Of a stretch of 64,000 bases of DNA, positions 15,897 to 23,295 are shown one piece after another (position 1 is the stretch's first letter; each line of letters opens with the position of its first letter). Source of the stretch: JAFGJU01 sp964570935 (GTDB lineage Bacteria; Eisenbacteria; RBG-16-71-46; JAFGJU01); the NCBI GenBank assembly GCA_964570935.1, contig CAZMZP010000075.1:1-64000 (forward strand). The letters are read 5' to 3'. The position numbers were made by a program, and so were the translations under genes. The notes below the pieces were generated by a model. That model had not been told where the DNA came from. It did no database searches and saw nothing but the letters and a program-made list of their open reading frames with translations.

Positions 15897-16830
15897 TTTC
15901 CGGAAGAAATACGGGGCAGTGGACGCGGTCAGAGGCATATCGCTCTCAGTCCGCTCCGGGGAGCTGTTCGGCCTGATCGGGCCCGACGGCGCGGGCAAGA
16001 CCACGACGATGCGGGCCGTGTGCACGCTGCTCGTGCCCGACGAAGGGACCATCCTGGTGCAGGGACTGGACGCGTCGCGCGACCTCATTCGCATCCGCGC
16101 CCTCCTGGGCTACATGCCGCAGAGGTTCTCGCTGTACCAGGATCTGTCCGTCGAGCAGAATCTCCGTTTCTTCGCGGACCTGTTCCGAGTCCCGCCTGCC
16201 GAACGGCGGGCGCGGGAGGAACAGCTCTACCGCTTCTCCCGTCTGGGCGAGTTCAAAAAGAGAAAGGCGGCCGCCCTCTCCGGCGGCATGAAGCAGAAGC
16301 TCGCCCTGTCTTGCGCGCTCGTGCACACACCGGATGTCCTCGTGCTGGACGAGCCGACCACCGGCGTCGACCCCGTGTCACGTCAGGAGTTCTGGGACAT
16401 CCTCCGCTCGATCCAGAAGCAGGGGACCACGATCTTTGTCTCGACTGCCTACCTGGACGAGGCCGACAAGTGCGACAGGGTCGCCCTCATGTACGCCGGC
16501 CAGGTCGTTGTGGCGGGCACGCCGTCGGGAGTCCGGGGGGACTTCCGCCGTCCACTGTACCGCCTTAAGGGGAGAGACGTGCGCGCGCTCCAGGCGCTGT
16601 TCGCCGGGTCGGCGGAGACGAGGACGACGCAGCTGTTCGGGGACGCCCTGCACGTCGTGTTCGACGTCGAACCGCCGGAGGAGCGATGGGCCGAGTGGCG
16701 GGCGTTGTCGCGCGGAAACCTCGAGAGCTGGGGCAGGCAGCTCCCGAGCATAGAGGACGTGTTCATGGACTTCATCAGCGACCGGGAGGAAGGCGCGCGA
16801 GTCGGCGCGCCGGTCGGACGGGCCGTATGA
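15874..16830 (+). CDS. ABC-2 type ATP-binding protein (first of two)
   Basis: The 318-residue ATPase has Walker A GPDGAGKTTTMR near residue 36, Q-loop MPQRFSLYQDLSVEQN, signature ALSGGMKQKLALSCAL, Walker B DVLVLDEPTTGVDPVSRQ and a switch region where the usual His is replaced (FVSTAYLDEADKCDR: TAY instead of THY). That replacement suggests weak hydrolysis at this site. The C-terminal extension is typical of drug-exporter ATPases. E. coli YbhF fuses two such domains; here they are two genes overlapping by ATGA. It starts inside the HlyD-like gene. Confidence 0.9.
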   Translation: MNAIEISDFRKKYGAVDAVRGISLSVRSGELFGLIGPDGAGKTTTMRAVCTLLVPDEGTILVQGLDASRDLIRIRALLGYMPQRFSLYQDLSVEQNLRFFADLFRVPPAERRAREEQLYRFSRLGEFKKRKAAALSGGMKQKLALSCALVHTPDVLVLDEPTTGVDPVSRQEFWDILRSIQKQGTTIFVSTAYLDEADKCDRVALMYAGQVVVAGTPSGVRGDFRRPLYRLKGRDVRALQALFAGSAETRTTQLFGDALHVVFDVEPPEERWAEWRALSRGNLESWGRQLPSIEDVFMDFISDREEGARVGAPVGRAV

Positions 16831-17552
16831 ACGAATCTATTCGCACCGAGAGCCTCACGCGCAAGTTCGGAGATTTTGTCGCGGTGGACCGCGTCAGCGT
16901 GGCCATCCGCGCAGGCGAGATATTCGGGTTCCTGGGGCCGAACGGCGCCGGAAAGACCACGGTGATCCGCATGCTGTGCGGCCTGCTGAGGCCCACGGGC
17001 GGGAAGGCGACCGTGGCAGGGTTCGACGTCTACACCCAGTCGGAACTCATCAAGCAGAACATAGGCTACATGAGTCAGAAGTTCTCTCTGTACGACGACC
17101 TGAGCGTCAGCGAGAACATCGAGTTCTACGCCGGAGTCTACGGCCTGGGCGCAGGTCAGATCGCAGAGAAGAGAAGAGAACTCCTCGGCCGTTTCGGGCT
17201 TGAAGCTTACGGCTCCACGGTCACGAAGGACCTTCCTCTCGGGTTCAAGCAGCGTCTCGCTTTGGGCTGCGCGATGCTGCACGAGCCGCAAATCCTGTTT
17301 CTGGACGAGCCGACTTCGGGCGTGGACCCGAAAGCGCGCCGGGAGTTCTGGCAGACGATCCACGACACTGCGGCCGGGGGCACCACCGTGTTTGTGACGA
17401 CGCACTACATGGAAGAGGCGGAATACTGCCACCGAGTCTCCATCATGGACCACGGCGCCATAGTGGCGCTCGACACGCCGGGTCGCCTCAAGGAGTCGCA
17501 CGGCAAGGGGAGCGTTCAGGACGTGTTCGTGGACCTCGTCGGGGACGGTTGA
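16827..17552 (+). CDS. ABC-2 type ATP-binding protein (second of two)
   Basis: The 241-residue ATPase shows Walker A GPNGAGKTTVIRML, Q-loop MSQKFSLYDDLSVSEN, Walker B ILFLDEPTSGVDPKARREFW and an intact switch motif FVTTHYMEEAEYCHR. Its signature is degenerate (DLPLGFKQRLALGCAML in place of LSGGQ), exactly as in the C-terminal half of E. coli YbhF. The two ATPases are therefore complementary: one has a good signature but poor switch, the other the reverse, as expected for an asymmetric heterodimer with one active site. Its start overlaps the upstream stop. The ATG at 16827 is clear from alignment with the preceding domain. Confidence 0.9.
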   Translation: MNESIRTESLTRKFGDFVAVDRVSVAIRAGEIFGFLGPNGAGKTTVIRMLCGLLRPTGGKATVAGFDVYTQSELIKQNIGYMSQKFSLYDDLSVSENIEFYAGVYGLGAGQIAEKRRELLGRFGLEAYGSTVTKDLPLGFKQRLALGCAMLHEPQILFLDEPTSGVDPKARREFWQTIHDTAAGGTTVFVTTHYMEEAEYCHRVSIMDHGAIVALDTPGRLKESHGKGSVQDVFVDLVGDG

Positions 17553-17559
17553 GAAACAC

Positions 17560-18732
17560 ATGGCCGACCACATTCAGCCGCGAGAGCGCATGAGGCGCGA
17601 GTGGCCTCGGGCGGGCGGAGGCGCGGGGAGAAGCCTGATCCTTGCCATCGCGCGGAAGGAGTTCCTGCACGTCGTTTACGACCCGCGCACCCTGCTCATA
17701 GTGTTTCTCATGCCCACCATTCAACTTCTGATGTTCGGGTACGCGATGAACCTGGAAGTGCAGCACGTGGATATGGCCGTGCTCGACCTGGCGCGGACAC
17801 GCGAGTCGCGGGCCCTCGTCCGGCAGTTCGGCGGCAGCCGCTTCTTTCATCCGTTCTACTTCGACGGCCCCGTGTCCGGAATAGAGGGCCTGTTCAAGTC
17901 GGAGAAGGCGCGGCTTGCCCTGGTGATCCCGGGTGATTTCGACAGACAGCTGCGGTCAAAGACGGCGATTCCGCTGCAGTTCATCATAGACGCCTCTGAC
18001 GCCAACGCCGCCGCCTTCGTCAAGAGCTACTGCACGCAGGTCCTGGCCGGATACAACGAGTCCCGCGGCGCGGGGCTCCCGCTGCCGTTCGAAGTGCGGA
18101 GCGCCGTTTTGTTCAACCCGCACCTCAAGAGCTCCCATTTCTTCGTGCCCGGCCTCATGGCCATGATACTCATGATGATCTCCGCCCTCCTCACGAGCGT
18201 CGCGATCACGCGCGAAAAGGAGACCGGTACGATGGAGCAGATACTCGTGTCTCCCATCCGGCCGCGGGAGATAGTCGTCGGCAAGGTGATCCCGTACGTC
18301 ACACTGGCTTTTCTGGACGCGCTGTTGATCCTGCTCGTGGGGCTCGTGGTGTTCCACGTGCCTTTCAGGGGAAGCCTGGCGCTGCTCTTGCTGCTGACCA
18401 CTCTGTACGTCCTCACCGCGCTGAGCCTGGGGCTCATGATATCCACCTTCGCGCGTTCCCAGCAGGTGGCCATGATGGTCGCGCAGGTGGCCACCATTCT
18501 GCCGACGATGATGCTGTCCGGGCTCATCTTCCCGATCGCCTCGATGCCGAAGGCGCTTCAGGCCGTGACGTACGTGGTGCCGGCTCGCTACTACCTTCTG
18601 ATAGTGAGGGGAGTGATGTTGAAAGGAAGCGGCGCCTCGCAGCTTGTGGCGCCGACGATGTTCCTCGCGGCCGTGGCCGTCATATTGCTCGTCGTGTCAG
18701 TCAGGCGTTTCAGCATGAACCTAGAGCGATGA
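17560..18732 (+). CDS. ABC-2 permease, YbhS-like
   Basis: The 390-residue permease has one N-terminal helix (TLLIVFLMPTIQLLMFGYAM, about residues 46-66), a periplasmic domain of about 120 residues, and five C-terminal helices around the ABC-2 signature EKETGTMEQILVSPIRPREIVVGKVIPY. This layout is that of YbhS/YbhR-type drug exporters. ATG 17560 lies 8 bases after the second ATPase gene. It should pair with the next permease as a heterodimer and hand substrate to the HlyD-like adaptor. The substrate is unknown; E. coli YbhFSR affects sodium and some antibiotics. Confidence 0.9.
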   Translation: MADHIQPRERMRREWPRAGGGAGRSLILAIARKEFLHVVYDPRTLLIVFLMPTIQLLMFGYAMNLEVQHVDMAVLDLARTRESRALVRQFGGSRFFHPFYFDGPVSGIEGLFKSEKARLALVIPGDFDRQLRSKTAIPLQFIIDASDANAAAFVKSYCTQVLAGYNESRGAGLPLPFEVRSAVLFNPHLKSSHFFVPGLMAMILMMISALLTSVAITREKETGTMEQILVSPIRPREIVVGKVIPYVTLAFLDALLILLVGLVVFHVPFRGSLALLLLLTTLYVLTALSLGLMISTFARSQQVAMMVAQVATILPTMMLSGLIFPIASMPKALQAVTYVVPARYYLLIVRGVMLKGSGASQLVAPTMFLAAVAVILLVVSVRRFSMNLER

Positions 18733-18742
18733 AAGCGGCGCA

Positions 18743-19885
18743 ATGAGACGGATAAAGAGCGTGATTCGCAAGGAATTCAGGCAGGTGTTCCGGGACAGGC
18801 CGATGCTGTTCCTCATCTTCGGAGTGCCCGTGGTTCAGCTGGTGCTGCTCTCGTTCGCGATAACGACCGAAGTCAAGCACGTGAAGCTGCTCGTCGCCGA
18901 CCTGGACGAGTCCGCGGTCAGCCGGGAAATCGTAAGGGCCTTCGCCCGGAGCGACCGTTTCGACGTGGTGGGGTTCACTCGAGACCTGGGCCGCATCAGG
19001 GAAGACATGCAGGGCTGGCGGGCGCAGATGGGGCTCGTCATACCTCACGGGTTCTCGGTGGACCTGCGCCGCGACTTGAAGCCGCAGCTGGAAATCGTGC
19101 TCGACGGGGTGGACGGAAACAGCGCGGGTGTGGCGCAGGGCTACGCCCGCGGCATCCTGGCCGACATCGGAATGGGCTACGGGACGAGTCTCGTGGGAGC
19201 GGGAGTGAGCCCGCTGAGCGCGGCCAGGCCCGTCCGGCTTCACTTCGTCACGATGGAAGAGCGCATGTGGTACAACCTCGACCTGAGCAGCCAGCAGTTC
19301 ATGATCCCGGCCATAGTCGTAGTGCTGCTGACGATTCTGCCCATGATGCTGTCCGCCATGGGCCTGGTCAAAGAGAAGGAGATCGGCACGCTCGAACAGC
19401 TCATGGTCACACCGCTCAGGAAACACGAGCTGCTGATCGGGAAAATCGTCCCCTTCCTCTGCCTCACATACATCGAGCTCACAATCGTGATGACGGTGGC
19501 GGTAACGCTGTTCAGGATTCCCATGAACGGAAGCTACGTGCTGCTGGCGCTGCTGGCCTCCGTCTATCTGTTCTCCACGCTGGGGCTGGGCATCTTCATC
19601 TCCACGGTCACGCGCTCGCAGCAGCAGGCGATGTTCGTGGCCTGGTTCTTCATGGTGTTCATGATAATCATGGGCGGGGTGTTCATCCCCATAGAGAACA
19701 TGCCGGCCGGCCTCCAGAAGCTCACCTATCTTGACCCGATGCGCTATTTCGTGAGCATCGTGCGCGACATCTTCCAGAAGGGCTCGTCGCTCGGCTTCCT
19801 CCTCAAGGACGTGATCCCGATGGCCGCGTTCGGGCTTCTAATCTTCTCCGCCAGCGTGGCCAGGTTCCAGAAACGAGTCGGTTAG
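18743..19885 (+). CDS. ABC-2 permease, YbhR-like
   Basis: The 380-residue permease repeats the architecture of its neighbour: helix near residues 16-38, a periplasmic domain with DLDESAVSREIVRAFARSDRF, then five helices with the signature KEKEIGTLEQLMVTPLRKHELLIGKIVPF. The pair is the usual YbhS/YbhR heterodimer and completes the tripartite exporter. ATG 18743 is 11 bases after the previous stop. The operon seems to end here, since about 150 bases without a gene follow before the ferredoxin-type gene. Confidence 0.9.
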   Translation: MRRIKSVIRKEFRQVFRDRPMLFLIFGVPVVQLVLLSFAITTEVKHVKLLVADLDESAVSREIVRAFARSDRFDVVGFTRDLGRIREDMQGWRAQMGLVIPHGFSVDLRRDLKPQLEIVLDGVDGNSAGVAQGYARGILADIGMGYGTSLVGAGVSPLSAARPVRLHFVTMEERMWYNLDLSSQQFMIPAIVVVLLTILPMMLSAMGLVKEKEIGTLEQLMVTPLRKHELLIGKIVPFLCLTYIELTIVMTVAVTLFRIPMNGSYVLLALLASVYLFSTLGLGIFISTVTRSQQQAMFVAWFFMVFMIIMGGVFIPIENMPAGLQKLTYLDPMRYFVSIVRDIFQKGSSLGFLLKDVIPMAAFGLLIFSASVARFQKRVG

Positions 19886-20036
19886 GCCGGAAGGGCGCGC
19901 GCGGCCGTTCGACGGAGCGCCGGCCCGCGGGCGCGGTCGCTGGCGCGCCGGGCCGCAAGCCGGCCACACGCGTTCTCATTTGCGTTGCGAAACTGGCCGC
20001 AATAGGGCAAGCTATGCGGACAAAGGAGGACTGCTG

Positions 20037-20858
20037 ATGAGCTTCACGGAAGTATTGCTCCTGCCGCGCGTGTGGGTGAGCGCCATGTTCAGCGTTGCCG
20101 GCCTGCTGCTGCTTCTCAGGGCGAGGGTCACACACCGCCTGCGGCTTGTGTTCCTCTCGCTGGCGTTTTTCGTGTTCGGCGTGTCCTTCCTTCTTCCTCT
20201 GGGCCGTTTCTCGGAAGGCATGGGCATCCATCCCAGCCCGATATGCATAGTCGCCAAACCGTTCCTGTTCTTGAACGCCGGCCGGCCGGTCCCCATGGTG
20301 TTTCTGGCCATACTGGCCTCGGTGGCGGTGCTCAGTATCGTGGGGAACAAGCTTTTCTGCGGTTGGGTCTGCCCAGTCGGAGCCATCCAGGAGATCTGTC
20401 ATCGCATTCCGCTGCCCGGAGGACTGAAGAGGAAGCTGCCGTTCGGCGTGACCAACCCCATTCGCCTGACGCTGTTTGTGGTCGCCGTAGTACTGGCCCT
20501 CGCCGCGGGAGTCGACCTGTACGATTACTTCAACCCGTTCGACTTTCTGCACTGGGGACTCCAGCCGCTCGTCATCGGGGTGTTCGCCTTCACCCTCGTC
20601 GCGGGTCTGTTCATGTTCCGGCCGTTCTGCTATGTTGTCTGCCCGCTGGGCCTGGTGACGTGGTTTCTGGAGCACGCGGCCATCACCAAAGTGAAGCTTG
20701 ACAGGCAGAAGTGTACGAGCTGCAATGTTTGCGTCGAGCTGAGTCCGTGCCCGGCGGTGCAGCCGATACTGGACGGCAAGGCCTCGCGGCCAGACTGCCA
20801 CGCCTGCGGCCGATGCATAGAGGTCTGCCCCGAGAGAGCGCTCCGTTTCAGGGCGTGA
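20037..20858 (+). CDS. NapH-like membrane ferredoxin protein
   Basis: The 273-residue protein has several membrane helices with cytoplasmic Cys motifs CGWVCPVGAIQE and CYVVCPLGL, the NapH/NosR/CcoG pattern, and a C-terminal double ferredoxin domain (CTSCNVCVELSPCPA and CHACGRCIEVCPE). In the family these proteins pass electrons between the quinone pool and extracytoplasmic reductases. No NapG-like or reductase gene is adjacent, so the electron acceptor is unknown. ATG 20037 follows AAAGGAGG, a strong site. The next gene starts 107 bases later and encodes a membrane protein that may be its partner. Confidence 0.8.
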   Translation: MSFTEVLLLPRVWVSAMFSVAGLLLLLRARVTHRLRLVFLSLAFFVFGVSFLLPLGRFSEGMGIHPSPICIVAKPFLFLNAGRPVPMVFLAILASVAVLSIVGNKLFCGWVCPVGAIQEICHRIPLPGGLKRKLPFGVTNPIRLTLFVVAVVLALAAGVDLYDYFNPFDFLHWGLQPLVIGVFAFTLVAGLFMFRPFCYVVCPLGLVTWFLEHAAITKVKLDRQKCTSCNVCVELSPCPAVQPILDGKASRPDCHACGRCIEVCPERALRFRA

Positions 20859-20965
20859 CCGGCTGCGGCGTGACGGCAGCGCGCAACCAGCTGACGCACG
20901 GCGAGCGGCTGAGGCGCGTGGGCGCCTCACCGGCAATTTGGCTCAATGAACCTCGGAGGTCGTTG

Positions 20966-21769
20966 ATGCAGGCAAAACCACTCGAGAACAGCATGTCAGC
21001 GCGTAATACGCGGGCAGCGGGCCGTTCGTCCGGCCGGTGGGGCAGCACAGTCGCCGCCATGCGGCCCCGGGACATAGTGCTGGCGGTCCTTCTCCTCGGC
21101 TCGGTCTGGGGAATGGTGGAAGTCGTGCTGGGTGGGGCCATAAAGCAGGCGGGGTTGCCGCACCGCGTGGCCATAGTGGCCGGTCTCGGCATGGGGATAA
21201 TGGGAATCGGGCTGGGCGCGTTCCGCCGGGTCTACATGCTTCCCCTCATCGCGCTGGTGGCGGTCTGCGTGAAACAGCTCGTGGTCCCGATTCTGCACGT
21301 CCCGCTTCTGTGCAAGGCCAATTCGTGTCTCGCGGTCCTGATAGAGGGAGGCGCCCTCGCGGGTCTGGTCGCTGCCGCGGGCTCCCGCCTTACCGGGCGT
21401 GATTCAAACCCTGACGTCGGCCGAGGTGTGGGGAGGGGGCAATGGCTGACCGCTGCCGTGGTCGCCGGGGGTGCAGCGCTCCTGGCCTCAGGCGCATTCC
21501 ACACCGCCGGGATGAGGGTGGCGCCTTGTGACCATCTACTCTCTTACAATCGAGCCCTCGGCCTGCTCACGTACGTCACAACGAGAGGAAGCTTCTGGGC
21601 GGTATCGTCAGCTGTGTTTTTCCCCCTCGGGTACGTGCTGGGACTTCGGCTCGAGGATTCTGTCGCGGCCGCCCGTCGGGGCAGACCCGCTCTGTACTAC
21701 CTCGCCGCCGCGTTGTGTGTGGCCGCCTGCTGGGGAGCAAGCGCCGTGGCAATATCAGCCGGGTTGTAG
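20966..21769 (+). CDS. Hypothetical membrane protein
   Basis: I do not recognise this 267-residue protein. It has about seven hydrophobic segments (for example AVLLLGSVWGMVEVVLGGAI and AIVAGLGMGIMGIGLGAF), a conserved-looking KANSC within a loop, and MRVAPCDHLLSYNRA before the last helices. The start at ATG 20966 has CGGAGG nine bases upstream. It follows the NapH-like ferredoxin protein and ends at a strong terminator, so the two may be co-transcribed. The topology loosely recalls ECF-type S components or quinone-linked membrane subunits, but nothing in the sequence decides this. Confidence 0.6.
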   Translation: MQAKPLENSMSARNTRAAGRSSGRWGSTVAAMRPRDIVLAVLLLGSVWGMVEVVLGGAIKQAGLPHRVAIVAGLGMGIMGIGLGAFRRVYMLPLIALVAVCVKQLVVPILHVPLLCKANSCLAVLIEGGALAGLVAAAGSRLTGRDSNPDVGRGVGRGQWLTAAVVAGGAALLASGAFHTAGMRVAPCDHLLSYNRALGLLTYVTTRGSFWAVSSAVFFPLGYVLGLRLEDSVAAARRGRPALYYLAAALCVAACWGASAVAISAGL

Positions 21770-21795
21770 GCGCTCCTTCATGACTGCTCGAAGAG

Positions 21796-21828
21796 GGGCC
21801 CGCTGTTAAAGCGGGCCCTTTCGTTTTC
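21796..21828 (+). terminator. Intrinsic terminator
   Basis: GGGCCCGCT (21796-21804), loop GTTAA, AGCGGGCCC (21810-21818) form a perfect 9-pair stem followed by TTTCGTTTT. It closes the transcript from the ferredoxin and membrane protein genes. Confidence 0.85.
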
Positions 21829-21944
21829 CCGCGCAGTCCTGGTCTGCTTCTGGTAGAATGGCCTTGAGGAAAGACGCCGGGCCACGGCGAGCGAGCCGGG
21901 TGGCCCGGGAGACGCGGCGGCCTACTGCTGAACGAGGGAGGCAC

Positions 21945-23258
21945 ATGGTACCCGAGCCCGACACTTTCCCGGCGCCCCCCGGCGCTCTCGAAGAAGAAAA
22001 CAGGCGGCTCAGGCGGGCCGTAGAAGAGCTGACCATACTGAACGACCTCGCGCGCGCCATAGGCGCCTCACACAATTCCCAGGAAATAATGAACACCATC
22101 ATCCGCCGGTCTCTGCGCGCGGTCAACGCGGAGCAGGGCGTGATAACGCTGGTGGACGAGAAGGCCAACCAGCCCATGAAAACCCTCATCCGCACGATGG
22201 TGAGCTCGGCAGAGCACCAGCCGCTGCACTTGAATCAGTCCCTTCTGGGCTGGATGTACTTGAACAAACGTCCGCTTCTGATCAACGACCCGGCCGCCGA
22301 CGACAGGTTCAAGGGCGTGAGGTGGGACGACACGGTCCGCTCGCTTCTGTGCGCGCCCTTGCTCATCAAGTCCGAGCTGAAGGGCGTGCTGACGGTCTAC
22401 AACAAGAGGGGCGCCACTGTTTTCACCGAGGAGGATCAGAGACTTCTCGCCATCATAGCCGGCCAGTCCTCCCAGATCATCGAGACCGCCCGGCTTTACG
22501 AGGAAGAGCAGGCGCTCGTTCACATGCGCGAGGAGCTGAGGCTTGCGTTGGACATCCAGCTGGGGCTCCTGCCCAAGAGCGCTCCCGTGGTGCCCGGGTA
22601 CGACATCGCCGGCAGGAGCATTCCTGCCGAAGTCGTCGGAGGGGACTATTTCGATTTCATACACAAGGAAGAGGGCCAGCTCGCGTTCTGTCTGGGCGAC
22701 ATTTCGGGGAAGGGCATGCCCGCGGCCGTCCTGATGGCAAACTTACAGGCCACGATACGAGGCCAGACTCTCCTCAAGTGCAGCCCCAAGGAGTGCATGG
22801 GCCGCTCCAACACGCTCCTGTATCTCAGCACTGACCCGGAGAAGTTCGCTACGCTGTTCTACGGCATTTTGGACGCCCGGAACCACCGGCTGTGCTACTG
22901 CAACGCCGGGCACGAACGTCCCTACATGGTGACCTCCGGCGGCAGAGACACCGGGAAGCTGGTGCGGCTGGACGTAGGAGGCATCATCCTGGGCTGCGTC
23001 GAGCAGTTTCCGTACGAAGAGACCTGCGTGCCGTTAAACAGCGGCGACGTGGTCGTGGTGTTCTCGGACGGGGTCACCGAGGCCATGAGTGAGACGAGTG
23101 AGGAGTACGGCGAGGACAGAATCGTCCGGCTCCTGGCCGAGAACCCGAACGAGTCCGCCTCGGGGCTGATAGACAAGCTCGTGGCGTCAGTCACGAAGCA
23201 CTCGGGGAGCCGCTCACAGACCGACGACATCACTCTGGTGGTCATCCGACGGGAGTGA
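21945..23258 (+). CDS. GAF domain-SpoIIE-type PP2C phosphatase
   Basis: The 437-residue protein has a coiled N-terminus (EEENRRLRRAVEELTILNDL), a GAF sensor domain (about residues 45-205) and a C-terminal SpoIIE/RsbU phosphatase. Catalytic signatures are LALDIQLGLLPK, EVVGGDYFDF, LGDISGKGMPAAVLMA, YCNAGHERP and VVFSDGVTEAM, with the metal-binding Asp residues kept. Such proteins dephosphorylate anti-anti-sigma factors or act on kinase pathways after sensing a small molecule. ATG 21945 follows GGGAGG. A Ser/Thr kinase gene begins 37 bases later, so phosphatase and kinase may form a signalling pair; no STAS or HATPase partner is nearby. Confidence 0.9.
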   Translation: MVPEPDTFPAPPGALEEENRRLRRAVEELTILNDLARAIGASHNSQEIMNTIIRRSLRAVNAEQGVITLVDEKANQPMKTLIRTMVSSAEHQPLHLNQSLLGWMYLNKRPLLINDPAADDRFKGVRWDDTVRSLLCAPLLIKSELKGVLTVYNKRGATVFTEEDQRLLAIIAGQSSQIIETARLYEEEQALVHMREELRLALDIQLGLLPKSAPVVPGYDIAGRSIPAEVVGGDYFDFIHKEEGQLAFCLGDISGKGMPAAVLMANLQATIRGQTLLKCSPKECMGRSNTLLYLSTDPEKFATLFYGILDARNHRLCYCNAGHERPYMVTSGGRDTGKLVRLDVGGIILGCVEQFPYEETCVPLNSGDVVVVFSDGVTEAMSETSEEYGEDRIVRLLAENPNESASGLIDKLVASVTKHSGSRSQTDDITLVVIRRE

Positions 23259-23295
23259 TCGAGGCAGGGATCCGGATTCCTACCATGCCAGGAAC

